A stretch of DNA of 64,000 nt, from assembly GCA_029532415.1 (NCBI GenBank), contig JAQOTA010000037.1, positions 161,257 through 225,256 of the forward strand, given 5' to 3'. The DNA is from Marasmius tenuissimus. Taxonomy: Eukaryota > Basidiomycota > Agaricomycetes > Agaricales > Marasmiaceae. Position numbers and translations under genes: made by a program. Shown in pieces: positions 10,592-22,639 of the stretch; position 1 is the stretch's first letter; each line of letters starts with the position of its first letter. The notes under the pieces were generated by a model that had not been told where the DNA came from, made no database searches, and was given only the letters and a program-made list of their open reading frames with translations.

Positions 10592-12352
10592 ATGAAACTC
10601 ATCCCTTCACTCCCTTTCCACCTGCTTCCCCTTCTGGAAGCTTCTCTAATACTGCACGTGTCTACAAGCAAGAGAGAGGGCAGCGTCCTCTCACGAACAG
10701 TACACAAAGCGCATAGATCCGTAACGCGACATTCCGAGGGCCTCACTGACGATATCCGAGTCGTTTTCGGTGCCGTGCTCGTCTCGAGAGTCGATACCAA
10801 AGTCCTCGGGTAGTGGGTTGGGACTGTGGTCGAGTAGAGAACAAAAACAATCCGTTCTTGGAAACCCAGTCGTCTAGTGCAAATCCAGAGGAGCTAAACT
10901 CGGAGGGAGCAATAGTGGTGGTGGGAGCAGCGGCGCGGACGGTGGCATGGGCAATGGGAACGGTAATAGTGGCGATACGAGCACGATGTCTGGTGGAAGT
11001 GGAGGGAATTGTACTGATTCGACCTCGTCGACGTCTTTTAGTGACCGTCGTACGTCTACAGGTGGAAGTGGAGGAGGTGGCGGCGCTCAGACTACTACGT
11101 CGACGTCGACGACGAGCACACAAGCTCCAACAGCAACTCCAGTGAATAACAATTCGCCCTTCAAGATTGTCGATTCTCATGTATGTACTGCGGAAATTAT
11201 TTTCGACCATTATACTCACGCACATCACGCAGTCTGGAGCAATTTCTTCAATGGCTGGAACTTTTGGACTTTTGGAAATTCTACGAACGGTATCGTCAAC
11301 TATGTCGACGAGGCTACTGCAGTGCGTTCTTTCCCAACTCGACCTGGACCAAAATCTTGATCTTATTCCTTCCCAGCGCGCGAACGGTCTCCTCGAAATC
11401 AACTCTCCCGGTAACGCCATAATGCGCGTCGAAACTACCCCCCAAGTCTCCGGAAACAGAAGCAGCGTTCGAATCCGGACCCAACTCGAGATCGACAAGG
11501 GTCTTTGGATTATGGACTTACTTCACGTTCCCACCAGCTGTGGTACTTGGCCGTAAGCCGCAGTTATCCCCACTCCATATATCAACAATTCAGCTCACCC
11601 CTTCCTTATAGCGCATTCTGGACAAACGGCCCCTCCTGGCCCTTCGACGGTAAATTCGACATCTTCGAAGGCGTCCACGACTACTCCGTCAACCAAGCCA
11701 CCCTCCACACCGACTCCGGCTGTACCCTCTCCTCCGCCTCCTCCACCACCCTCGGTATCTCCGGAACCGCCATCACCAAAACTCACCTGTGCCGTCGGCG
11801 GTGGGTCCGGGAACGAAGGGTGCGGTGTGCGCGCTGCGACGGACAAACACCGTTCAATCGGAATAAAAGGTGGAGTTTTACGCTGGGTTGATCGATAGCG
11901 ATGGGATCGCTGTGTGGTTTTTCCCTCGTGGGTCGATTCCGGGGGATATTGAGAGTGAGGCGCCGTTGCCGTCGACGTGGGGGACGCCGATGGCGAGGTG
12001 GGATGCGGGGAGTTGTAGTCCGGATAGGTATTTTAATAGGCAGGCTGCTATCTTTACCAACACGTTGTGGTGAGTCGACCTTGTGTGCATCGAGAGATCT
12101 GATCTAACTTTGAACTTGAACAGCGGTGATTGGGCAGGAGGCGTATGGAACAACGCTGGAGTTCCAGGTCAAGAACAGAGCTGTGCTCAACGGACTGGGT
12201 TTGCGACTTGTGAAGAGTATGTCCGGAATAACGGTGGAAGCATGTCTGAAGCTTGTGAGTTGGATTCTTTTCCCTTGGATTCGGCATCTCCTCACCGACG
12301 ACAACCAACAGACTGGGAAGTCAAATCCGTCAAGATCTACCAACGAAAGTGA
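10592..12352 (+). pseudogene. GH16 family glucanase, copy 1, probably inactive
   Basis: This is a secreted GH16-type beta-glucanase gene acting on fungal or plant beta-1,3(4)-glucan. It has a hydrophobic leader (MKLIPSLPFHLLPLLEASLI), a Gly/Ser/Thr-rich linker (about 10,900-11,150), then the GH16 domain. Recognisable blocks are NGWNFWTFGN, RANGLLEI, GTWP, AFWTNGPSWPFDG and NQATLHTDSGCTL, and last exons give GVWNNAGVPGQEQSC and VKSVKIYQRK. The active-site segment reads GKFDIFEG. The nucleophile Glu, present as GEFDIFEG in copy 2, is Lys (AAA at 11652-11654); the acid/base Glu (11667-11669) is kept. Removing the intron at about 11,180-11,231 shifts the frame because one base is missing at the following exon start. 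Further frame changes lie at about 11,785 and about 11,850-11,880. I take it as a pseudogene; the homopolymer indels could be assembly errors, but the Glu-to-Lys change is a plain substitution. Confidence 0.7.
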
Positions 12353-13079
12353 CATGACCAGCCATACATTACCATGTCCTACATATTATATTCTCATTTA
12401 GACGACCACCCACCCATTTTTTATGGAACGGAAACGTGTAGCTGTATTCTATATTTTGCTCGATGCTCGGGTCACGATGTATTTTTGGTTTATTGGGGAG
12501 AATTTAGGGTGATTTCTGGATATGAATAACTTCCTGGCTCAAGACCTAGTGCATGAGAAAAGAGTTGTCTAGTCAATACCTACACTATCGATGCGATAGT
12601 CTAGTTTCAAACTAATTGTCGTAGCAGCTCAAGGCTCCGAGCAATGACTTACCTCTGTCAATTGAGGCCCGAGATTTTTGAGTTTGGATCCTTCGCAAGT
12701 CTTTCACATCCTTTCCTCGACATAAAACGATAACGTTTGTTGAGGCTCAGGTATTGAGTGGTCCGCACTGAACACGGTGGCAGCAATTGTCGAGAATCCG
12801 GGCTGCAGAGAAAGACTCGCGTACAACCAAGTGTCCAACAAGCGCTTGCACATCCTCGAACTCGGACCGTCATCAACAAACACGATCCACATTCCAGCCT
12901 CTCCGCCGAAGCGCAAACCAGGTCCACGCATCTCCAGACCAACCAATGGATAAGAGCTGGCATTGATGGGCAGTTCGAGCGGGCGGATAAGAGGAGGCGG
13001 AAAGCAAGTGAGTGGAAATGAGACGGCGTTGATCGAGCCTCGACGTCCTGAATGTTGGTAATAATAGCCCAACTCCGAT
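12353..13079. other. Intergenic, GH16 copy 1 to NACHT copy 2
   Basis: No gene is seen. The interval holds a copy of interspersed repeat R (about 12,760-12,965). Its first 350 bases match the sequence after GH16 copy 2 (26,659-27,000). Confidence 0.4.
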
Positions 13080-13529
13080 ATCGCCCTCCTCCCACCTCTT
13101 GCGGCTTCCACTATCGATATCGCCCTCTTTCCATCTCTCGCTGCTCGCATTGGCTGATCTACGGGAGTTGGATTTCTGGACCCTCGTCGACGACACCATC
13201 TCCGCTCCTACCATCAACGACTGCGTGGCGATTCTTGACCAGCCCGACAAGTGTCTTCATCCCTCCTCGCAGTCTTCCTCACCACATCCACACCGTCGCA
13301 ACGTGTTCACCAGCCCCCATCCGCCTTCTTTTTCACCCATCCTCTTCCACCTTCCTCCCAACCTCCAACCTCTTCCCCTCTTCCTCTTCCTGCCAACATC
13401 ACCTCAACCGGCCTCCTGTTATCCTCTGTGCTCCACAATCATCGTTCTTCTATCTGGTCAAGCACCAAAGCCTTCGCAACCAACCATCACAGAAACTTCT
13501 GCCTCTGTGGCATCCTCGACACCCTGGTC
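13080..13529. repeat. 5' flank of NACHT copy 2
   Basis: This matches 28,031-28,425 and 1-396 with more divergence than those two show to each other. It has long C/T-rich runs (13,310-13,420). It is probably promoter and leader sequence. Confidence 0.45.
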
Positions 13530-16357
13530 ATGAGCACGGACATACACAACCACCAAACTGGCTCGGGCCTGCAGAATAACAATAACGCTGGCGGCACCCA
13601 GACCGTTAACTTCGCAGATTGCTTCAACACAACTATTGACCGTCGTGAGTTGCTAGCTTTTCGTTCCCGTCGAATGTGAAGATGACCATGGGTATGTTGG
13701 TGTAGCACGCAGGCTCAAAGCTCTTTGGGACGCAATCGCGGGAGTCGGAGCTTCACATGACGCAGAGCAACAGTATGAGCGGGGGGAATGTCTTCCTGGA
13801 ACCCGCGAAACAGTCATCAGGATCATATGGGAATGGATTCGGTCGAAAGGAAAGGAGCTTCCTATCTGCTGGCTCTCAGGGACTGCAGGTGTTGGGAAAA
13901 CCGCCATCGCCGTGACCGTTGCCAAAGCGGTCAAAGAGGAAGGCCGTCTGGTCTGCTCATTCTTCTTTTTCCGATCTGACTCCAGACGGAACAACCCTTC
14001 AGCGCTTGTGCTCAGCATTGCACATGGTCTTGGCGTAACAAACCCGTCTTACCGAATTTTGATTGACCAGAGGATTTTGGACGACCCGAAAATACTAGAA
14101 GCTCGAATGGAGGAGCAATTTCGGGAACTCGTTGTGAAGCCGCACGGACGTCAGACACCTGCTCCTCTTCCTCAAAAACCCCAGAAACCATCTTTCCGCC
14201 AGAAGTGGTCCGGGCGTATACAGAAAGCCTTGGGGAAGCGTCCGCTCATGGCAAAAGACCTCGACCGGCAAGGGAGTGCCGACGACAGAGAAGTCCCTGA
14301 CTTGGTCATCATAGATGGCCTAGATGAATGTGGCGACGAGCGAACCCAGAAACGCATTCTCTCCATGATCCAATCCACGTTCCTCACTTCTCCTGATTTT
14401 CCATTGCGCTTCCTGATCTGCAGTCGTCCAGAAGCATGGCTTCAGGAAGCGTTCACCGCCAATCCTCTCTCCAGGCTCTCGAAGTCTATATTATTGAACA
14501 AAGAGTTCAGACCCGCCGAAGACATCGTGAAGTTCTACCGCCACCAATTCCAAGAGATTGTCAGCGACCCCAAATACAGGCAAATTCGGTTCCCACATCC
14601 CTGGCCCACAGAGGAGGACCTCGAAACTTTAGTCGAAAAATCTTGCAGCCAATTTGTGTATGCGGCAACCGTTTCCAGATTCATTGCGGACACTGATGAC
14701 CACCCGGTGGATCAGCTTCGTCTCGTTCTCAAAAGTAATCCGAACAGCCAACCAGGAGCATCACCCTACGAGGCACTTGACACATTGTACAACATCATTC
14801 TCACAGCCAATCGCAACCCTGACAAAGTTCGCCCTATCCTTGCGGCCATTGTCGTCCTTTCGGAAGTTATGCGCCCAACCCCAGCATCAATTGAGTTGTT
14901 ACTGGGTCTGCCCGAGGGACAAGTAGCTGTGCGTCTATGGGGAATGCACTCTGTGTTGAACATCCGTGGTCGGGACGATGCAATTACTGTACACCACACA
15001 TCATTCAGGGAGTATCTGGTTGACCAAAATAGGTCGTGCAATTTCCACATCGACGTCGACACCCAGAAGCACGTCATCGCGCGACGGTGGCTCCAGAACC
15101 TGACAACCAGTAAAGTCCTGACTTACAGGTATGAATACCTTTATCCTCTATTTCACTCTCGCGTAGGTACTGAACCTTTTTTTCGCGTACATCAATAGCC
15201 CCAGTCAACTCTATTCCCAAGGAACCAAGGCCTTCTTCTACCAATGGATTCAGCTCTGCACGTCGACTCCCAAACCATCTCAGGATCTATTGGATGATCT
15301 GTGGAATGTTGACATTGCCTCCGCGTGTCTGGACTGGGACTATATATGTGAGGAAGTGGTACCGTGGTTGAGGAAGTATGTGAGTTTGGCCAATTGCTTC
15401 CCCCCCCTTCCTTGCACCCGCTTTTATGCTTACATGTATTGATGACCAGGATGGCCCCGGAATCTGCAAAAGCAAGGACAAGAAGGAAGCAGCAGAAAAC
15501 TACTCGAAGGCCGGTGAGAATACCCTTCTCGAGGCCAACAGTCATTCATCTTGCGATAATGGCCGATGTCAGGTCGAAGTTCATAGCCGCAAGATGGTCA
15601 AGGCAGAGGAGGGTCTCGATCTCGTGCAATGTCTCGTGCACAAGTTCCAGAACCGCCCCGGATGTTTTCATCTTGTATGCCCCCCGGGTGTGACTCTGCG
15701 AAAGAACGTTGTGAATTACCTTGTCATTGTTGCTACCGGATGTCCATACTGTCTTGATCAGGTTGAGTCAGAGCCCACTGATGTCGACAATGTGCGCCTC
15801 ACAGACTGCCACTGTGATCTCTCTGGAGGGAGCGAGTCGAGCGATCCAGGGCACCTTGCGTACCAAGAAGCTTGTAGGCAGCTTGTCAAGGCCTATGTCT
15901 CCCTTTTCGAGGAGCTTGCCCAGCGTGATGCTGAAGACAGCGAGGCCAATGCAGACTTGGGTTGTTGCTTTGGGAATATGGTGGCCTCGTCACTACTCAA
16001 ACACTGCTGTCTTGATCAGGAGCTGCTTTTGCTCTGCCAGACGTTCTTTGGGCTGGTGAAAGGGTGTTTGATGATGCGGATTCCTATTTGGGGTCTTGAG
16101 ACACTACAGGAAGGAAGAAAGAATATGCTTGGGTGGATTGAGGTGAGTATGATCTTTCTGGGTTCTGATTCCCCCTCATCCTCATATTGTACCACAATTG
16201 ATGGTTTTTCCTTCAACAGACCTTCCCAGACAGCTTTGCTGAAGAAGGTAAAGACTTGAGAGCACAGGTTCTTGCTTTGCCTTGGAAGCAGTGGGCACAA
16301 AATATAGGTAAATCATGGGAAGATTTGTATGACTCGAACAATCCGCTTGAGTTGTGA
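13530..16357 (+). CDS. NACHT-domain NTPase (fungal NLR-like), copy 2
   Basis: This is an apparently intact copy. Exon 1 starts MSTDIHNHQTGSGLQNNNN; after a short intron the frame runs LKALWDAIAGVGASHD, a P-loop GTAGVGKTAIA, FFFFRSDSRRNNPSALVLSIAHGL and Walker B LVIIDGLDECGDE. An arginine-finger-like ICSRPEAW and winged-helix-like TVHHTSFREYL follow. An insertion relative to copies 1 and 3 (about 20 residues near 14,240-14,300) precedes Walker B. Introns near 15,129-15,198, 15,375-15,447 and 16,143-16,219 join the Cys/His-rich C-terminal part, which ends at TGA 16355-16357. The family hydrolyses ATP to oligomerise on ligand sensing; the ligand is unknown. The C-terminus carries CHCDLSGG and several Cys pairs and is not a WD40, ankyrin or TPR array. 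It lies between a GH16 gene upstream and a GH16 relic downstream. Confidence 0.85.
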
Positions 16358-16799
16358 ATTGGCTCGATAGAGAAAGGTATGACAACCAAACAGTGTGCAT
16401 GATGGCTCTGAAGCAAGCTTTGGTGCTGACTCGTTTCCTCAATAGATATCCTTACCTTTGTTGCAATTGCGAACGACTGGTGATGATAACACATTTGCCC
16501 GGACAACGGCGGGCCACTTTACTTGACAGTACGGCCTTCCTCGACGTTTACTTGGGTTTGGTTGTGCCGAGGCAAGCTCAGGCGGTCGACCGGGAGAAAT
16601 CTAGCGGACGCCGTTTGTCAGGCAGCAGATAAATGTACCTTGTAGTATCCGTCTTCTGCGATACATAGGCTCCTGTGAATGGATCGACTGACCGTTAAAC
16701 CTCCCTCTGCCAGTTGCTGCGCTTGGCGACGATGCACCAGTCACGGTCACGTCGCGATCCCTTTTACTTCTACTCATTGCATTAACGTGGCTTTCTCAT
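16358..16799. repeat. Duplicated spacer after NACHT copy 2
   Basis: This is the counterpart of 3189-3597 and 32,868-33,285. The exon-like block at about 16,441-16,632 is shared by all three. No open frame is conserved. Confidence 0.4.
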
Positions 16800-17140
16800 G
16801 CTGCAATAGACGACACCTACGGTGTTCCCTTCAAACACAATCAAGGTGGAGTCTACGCTGAGCTGATAGATAGCAATGGGATCGCTGTCTGGTTTCCCCC
16901 GTGGGTCAACTCCGGTGGATACTGAGGCTGAGGCGCCGTTACTGGATGCGGGGAGCTGTAGTTCGGATATGTTTATTAACGATTGGGCTGTTATCTTCAC
17001 CGACACGCTGCGGTGACTCGCCGGTGAGTAAAAATATGCATCTGCTATCGAGAGATCGACCAAACGAATGTCAAGCGGTGACCGGTGGCCAGGCAGGAAG
17101 CGTATGGAGCAACGCTATTTGCGACTTGCGAAGACTTCTG
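16800..17140 (+). pseudogene. GH16 glucanase 3' relic, unit 2
   Basis: An intron-like acceptor (TGCAATAG) is followed by DDTYGVPFKHNQGGVYAELI and then SNGIAVW, which corresponds to the GGVYAGLIDSDGIAVWF block of GH16. Frame shifts follow at once. Near 17,140 the relic is cut off and fused to the counterpart of position about 5590 in unit 1, so unit 2 lacks the stretch 4083-5590 here. Confidence 0.6.
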
Positions 17141-17159
17141 AGTATGTCTGGAACTGGCG

Positions 17160-19830
17160 TCAGGGGAAGAGGTTCAGCGGAGGAGGCTGAATGCGGGGTT
17201 GGACGACAACGGACGTCCCAAGCATTCCGGCCTGCAACGTTAGCTCTGTGTTTGATGAGTATACCGACATTAACAACGACGGCCGGTTCGGAGAATGACC
17301 CCTTACTGTAAAGACTCGACTAGCCAGCAATCGCCTGAGAGGCTGTCATCGTGATCTGGATGGAAATCCCGTTTCTATTACTCGCTACATGTAACATGTA
17401 TAGTTATTCGCAGTCATATTCAATGCAAACGTAGATTGTCGATATTCAGAACCGTAATGTGACCAAGTTGTCTCCGACCACGAGCGGTCCACAAACGGAA
17501 AATACCACGACGAGGGGGTTGAAATCATAGAAACAGTAGCGAAATGGTGGGGCACGAACCCAGACCAGGCCCGTTGGTACTCCCCAGAGACCCGAAACTC
17601 GGCCTCGGGAGCATACCTATCACTCCAAGAACCGTTCTCCAAAAGTCCCGTTGAGGAACACGAATGTTCACCGAGCACACCAATACCGATAGGCAACGCA
17701 CGAAGGGCGTGTTGAGTGTAATGGGGATAAGTAAACAATAATCTAGACGTGTGATGGAGCACCGATTGACACTACTTCTGGCCTTCAGTGAGGGACGAGC
17801 CCGCCAACTCCCCAGAACACTGTCAATACCGATCCCTAGTGAGGTTTGAGTCGGTATCAAGTCAAACCCCCACAGGTACCACTTTAGCGGGAGGGGAAAA
17901 GCCCAGAGAAGGGGTACGCAGGTTTTCGAGTCAATTGTATTTCCGGAGAATCGTTGTCCAACTGAAGGAGGGTGTCGGGGATGCTCCAAGGAGACACTAG
18001 ATCAATCTGGACTCGAAGAATGCTGAGGATGGAAAGATGGAAAGGCAAAAGAGAAAGTGAGCCTGAGTCGAAATCGAGTGCGTGGGCGTAGAACGCAAAG
18101 ATGGAGATGGACAAAGGCCGTTGACGATACAGTAGAGGCGAAATGATGTAGATTGAGCAAAGGAGAAGGAAGGTGATATTCAAACCAGAACTCACGGCAG
18201 CGGGTAACCGGTTCAAAAGCCTCGGTGAAACCTGACCATCATATGGATCGCAACCTTCACAAGGCTAAGGCTCATGCCTCTCTGACATGAGCGGTACTAG
18301 GTTTGGCGACCTTAGTCGAGTGGCGCGAACGCTGGTGAAGTTCGCGTGGTTGCAAACTCCCAAGCTCGCTGGGCCGACAGAATCAGTATGGCGATGTCCA
18401 CAGGGTTGTGGAGGTCGTGGTATTGAAAGGTGGTGACATAGGAGAAAAGAGGTAATTGTTCTGGAACGGCTGGCGAGATTCTCGCGTGAGCTAGGTGAAG
18501 AAGACGTGTTTGAAGCTGTCGTATATCTATACAAGAACTGCTGTATCAGATGTAAGCTACTACATGTACAGATCTAAGACCTGCAAGCGAGTGGGCCGTG
18601 CGTGCTACCGAGTCCAAGACGAGTGGAGAGATGGAAATTTGATGGTCCGAATTTTGGTCTATCAAGACGCTCTCGATGTCGTGGGCCTCCACTTCGTCGC
18701 TGTCGCGGCAGAATCAGTGATGACAATGCCATGCGAACCTGCGTTTCCCGTTCATGAGCAATTCCAAAATGGGGATCAATGCGCAGAACACTCACTCTCC
18801 AGGCCCATTGAGCGCTCGCAAACCCGATCCATCGATGCTGCTGGTCGTGGTGGTAGTACTCGGTACGGTCCTTGAGAGCGGCGACACATTTTGCGAGGGA
18901 AAGCTGTTCTTCACCAGCCTTACTGAAGATATACGCATGCGGTCCTCTTTCTCGGCATCCAACCCGAACCAAAACCTCCGTAGTCGAAGCTAATCCTTCC
19001 TTCCACAACACCTTCATCTACCTCCTGGCCACGGTCGCAAATCGACTCCTGACTAACGGCAAAGGTGTATTGTGAGAGCTCCTGTCGTCCCCAAAGTTCA
19101 GACCGTCTCGACCTTTCTGACTTTGGGACGTACACCGGCAGTCATGCCAGAGTCTGGGAGCTCATGGCGAAAAACATTTTGCCATGGGGGGGTGAATCTA
19201 GGTTACACGCTCTCGTTGGTTGGTTGTTCTGAGGCAGCCGGCGCAAATATACGTGAATGTGACGTTCCATAGGCCTGAAGCTTCCAGCGAATATTTTGGG
19301 TATGAAATGAGTGCGAAAAAAATCGAAGATAGGTTCGGCCGCAGATTTGGGAGATCGAGGGTGCAGTCGAATAGTTGATCCGCCTGTCGGAACCTCCAAA
19401 TTGGTTGTCTGTCAGTGTAGGATTTGAATCGGTCAGAGACGCTTCTGTGGTGGGTTGACTGGATGACCGCTGACCTCATTACAACTTGTTCGCGACCAGA
19501 GACATTCAACAACTTCCTATGTAGGTTTTCGTGACACTCAACAACCCTAAAGTCGATCATCGCCAAAGGAGAATCCACTATTGAAGAATTCTGGATATTG
19601 GATGGGGTAATATAGTGGATATGGGTCCTTTGTGTTCTCAGTCGACCTTGTCGTTTCGGATTTCCCCTCGTAATTGGTAGATATGAACATGAACTGCGGA
19701 TGTGTTAAGGGCAGCGTGCAATGGATATTGGCAACTCTACGGGCGTGGTGACGTTGCCGTTGAAGGGGCTAAGATGATGATGGTTGGATGGATGGAATTC
19801 GACGGAAATTTCTCGTTCGAAGCGGAGATC
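17160..19830. repeat. Duplicated decayed block D, copy 2
   Basis: This is paralogous to 5590-8340. Several short frames on the minus strand (for example 17,525-17,989 and 19,198-19,578) have only partly conserved counterparts in copy 1. I see no intact gene and no known domain. Confidence 0.5.
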
Positions 19831-21009
19831 TGAGCGTTGAATATGCCTTTTGGCACAAGAAGCGCCAAGAAGTTAAGCTCAATGTCATCCAGTACACTGA
19901 CTATAAGATTCTATGAGTATTTGAGGTATCGTGCTAACAAGAGAGCGTGCGCACCGTTAGCCTCCAATATCTTGTCCGATTATTCTGAGTCGAAGACTTC
20001 TGTGAGTTTACGACGATATGGCGGAGATTTCAAGCGAGGAAATTTCGAGAAATGCTTCAAGGTAGGCAGCTCCATGAGGAGTCCAAGAAAGGATTGAGCT
20101 TCATTCTGCGCTGTGAACAACGGTGGTGGTTTGAGTATGATCATGAGTAGGCGCTTGTCAACACTGAGGCGGATCAACAAGCGCCCACTGACCACCAACC
20201 TTTCACTCGAACTATCACGACAACGTAAACGCTAAACGTCGTGCATTCTCTTCAATGGGAGCTGGCACAGAATATCGATAGTCAATGTTTCCACTCAGCT
20301 CTACGTATCTTCACCAATCCTCACTTCGAACACTCGGTCGCGTTCTACTCCAAAACGATTCACAAACGGGAAACCAGCTCCTTGAGGCACGACCTCTCGC
20401 TCAAACCATCGCCACGGCAGTCATACTCACGAGCGGGCGGCATACTGGGTCATATGCCTCTCCTTCAACTCAGGAGATTCGTTTGGTCATAATTGATGAT
20501 ACGGTTCTTCACTAGCTCCACCCGCAAGAACTTCTGGTGTGATATTGCTATTCGGACTGTCTCATATCACTGAACAACGGTTCTTCTCAGGATCTTGGTT
20601 TCAGACAAGTCCCTAAGTGTGCCATCGAAGGCCCCAATGCATTTCGTGCACACGCCGCCACCCGAATCGCTTCGCTCCTTTCTGTCTTACCATCATCATC
20701 ACTACTTCCCTAACACCGTACAGCAGCGGCGAAAACACGATGGTGCGGTCGCATTGTAGAGACGGGAGATATAAGTTGTGGAAAGGTCACAGAACAGACG
20801 TGCTGGTTGAATGAACAGACTCAACAGGTGAGCTTCCAGTTTGATAACTCTATTACCGGTGATTCCAAGTCGTATTTTAGGTGTTATCATGGCGCGCCAA
20901 TGCAATCGTCTCTTTGACTTGAAGACGCGAGCCATAACATAAAGAACGGTCGACTGATCTGGTCAACGCTCCATGGAAATTGGGCCAGGCTCTTGTCGCT
21001 ATAGGTGAG
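19831..21009. other. Unit-2-specific sequence, no gene recognised
   Basis: There is no counterpart in unit 1. Open frames are short (60-86 codons) and show no family I recognise. It is joined to the RPB2 fragment that follows, so it may have arrived with it. Confidence 0.35.
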
Positions 21010-21427
21010 TTTGTCCGCGTACTTCATCATCAGCGACCCCGAAAATCCATTCACTGCTCACGAGTTTTTTGACGGCTCAAGCACTTCATGGGCAATTTCA
21101 GCTCGAACACGTCTAGATGGCCAAAGTGGATCAAGGTTGGCATTTCGATCTGAGTCGTCTTCTGTGCCCTCGGAGTCATGTTCGACCGTGACATTCTCGA
21201 ACACCTATTGCTATGACACGCAGGACATTCAGACGCCGGAGACGTTGAATATACACAACGGTTTCGTCGTCCAGGACCGTGAAGTCGCGCTTGACTTCAT
21301 CGGTATTTGTGGCACTACAGTAGGTATATCCCGGGAACGTTGCATACGTTATACGCAGGAGATTCTGCTCAAGGAAACGTTGCCCCATGTTGCTATTGCG
21401 GAGGATTCTGAGTCGAAGAAGGCCTAA
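21010..21427 (+). pseudogene. Fragment of RNA polymerase II subunit RPB2
   Basis: The translated sequence carries landmarks of the second-largest RNA polymerase II subunit. About 21,121-21,205 gives IKVGIS, a stop, VVFCALGVMFDRDILEHL, matching the family's IKVDIPIWVVFRALG..SDRDILEH. A frame switch leads into CYDTQDIQ, then NGFVVQDREVALDFIG, YTQEILLKE, and HVAIAEDSESKKA, ending at a stop at 21,427. RPB2 is about 1,200 residues, so this is only 130-140 residues from its N-terminal third, with at least one frame switch and an in-frame stop. The part 21,010-21,100 (YFIISDPENPFTAHE) is a weaker match to YFIINGSEKV. It is a non-functional piece lodged inside tandem unit 2; the real gene must lie elsewhere. 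Confidence 0.7.
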
Positions 21428-22639
21428 TCCTTTCGATGCATGATTCGTCGTTTCCTGAAGACGGATACGAAACCAAATATTATTCGTATTTACATATCTA
21501 CTTTATCGATTGTCAAGTTTGTGTAGAGTATGCAAGCCCATCTTTGCCCCACTCTTGGGGCAATGTGCACGAGTTTCTAATCTAGGCTCTCTTTCTCCCT
21601 TTGATTGAACGAGCGAACGAAGACCTGCAGGAGGGCTATGAGTGGTTTCCGATGGGAGAATATGACATGGCATCTCTGCTCGTGGGTAGGCCAGGCCCCT
21701 ATAGGTTGAGAATGCAGGCTCGACAATGATCCCGGACGACCGTTCGGGCGCACGTTATCTGACAGTCGCGTATGAGATAGCCTTCGAGTTCCAGTGGAAG
21801 GGCGATGAGTGCAGGCTAGTGAAAGATGAAAGACGACACGAAGCGCCTTATTAAACATGTATGAGCCAACCTATCGTGTTCTTTCTCGAGATGTCCAACT
21901 ACGTCCTTCGCCCTTGACGGCTGTTCCCCATCATTTCGCAAATTTGATTTATTCCGTGACTTGCCTGTGCGAGTCCCTGCAGTCTCCAGGCCTGACATTT
22001 GGAGGTTGAACTCATCACGAATGATATTACATCGTTTCATGAGTATAAGACTGGCAAGGCAGTGAGTGACCAGAAGATTGAACACGGTGGTAGAGATTCC
22101 ACTCACTGATGCGATCGTCGCCCACTAGCTTTGTCGAGGTCGCGGGTGCCGTCATAGAGAGAAGTGAAAGATTCGCGTCCGACGAGCGCTGTAAGTACGC
22201 ATGACGGGTTTTCCGTACCCGAGACGTTGAGGCAGGTGAGTCCTCGGAAGGGTACGGTCGGAGTCGTTACACATGCAACGGTACGTGTGGTCGATCCAAT
22301 GTGAAGATTCAGGAACACTGAACAAAGGGGAATTCGAGGAGCGAGGCATTCCACGCAGGAACTCAACCAGTGAATATCCGACTCGGCCATCCACAGAGTT
22401 CTACCGCCTTTTCGACGTCAACCTTGTAGTTACGAGCAAATTCTGCTCCACCGCTAATCTTTGCCGTGTTAAGACGTATACAACCCGTCCCCGCCTCTCT
22501 TATTTTCCCGAGGTCGCCGTCAAGGACAGTGTGCAGTAGAACGAATCTCGCGGTCGTGTGCAAGGGTGTCCTGTCCAATGTTACACCCCCGTACACCTAA
22601 ACAGCCTTATTACCGCCCGGTTTCCAACGGTGCAAGAGA
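21428..22639. other. Unit-2-specific interval, no gene recognised
   Basis: I see only short open frames on either strand and no conserved motif. Together with 19,831-21,009 it forms an insertion of about 2.8 kb relative to unit 1. Confidence 0.35.
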
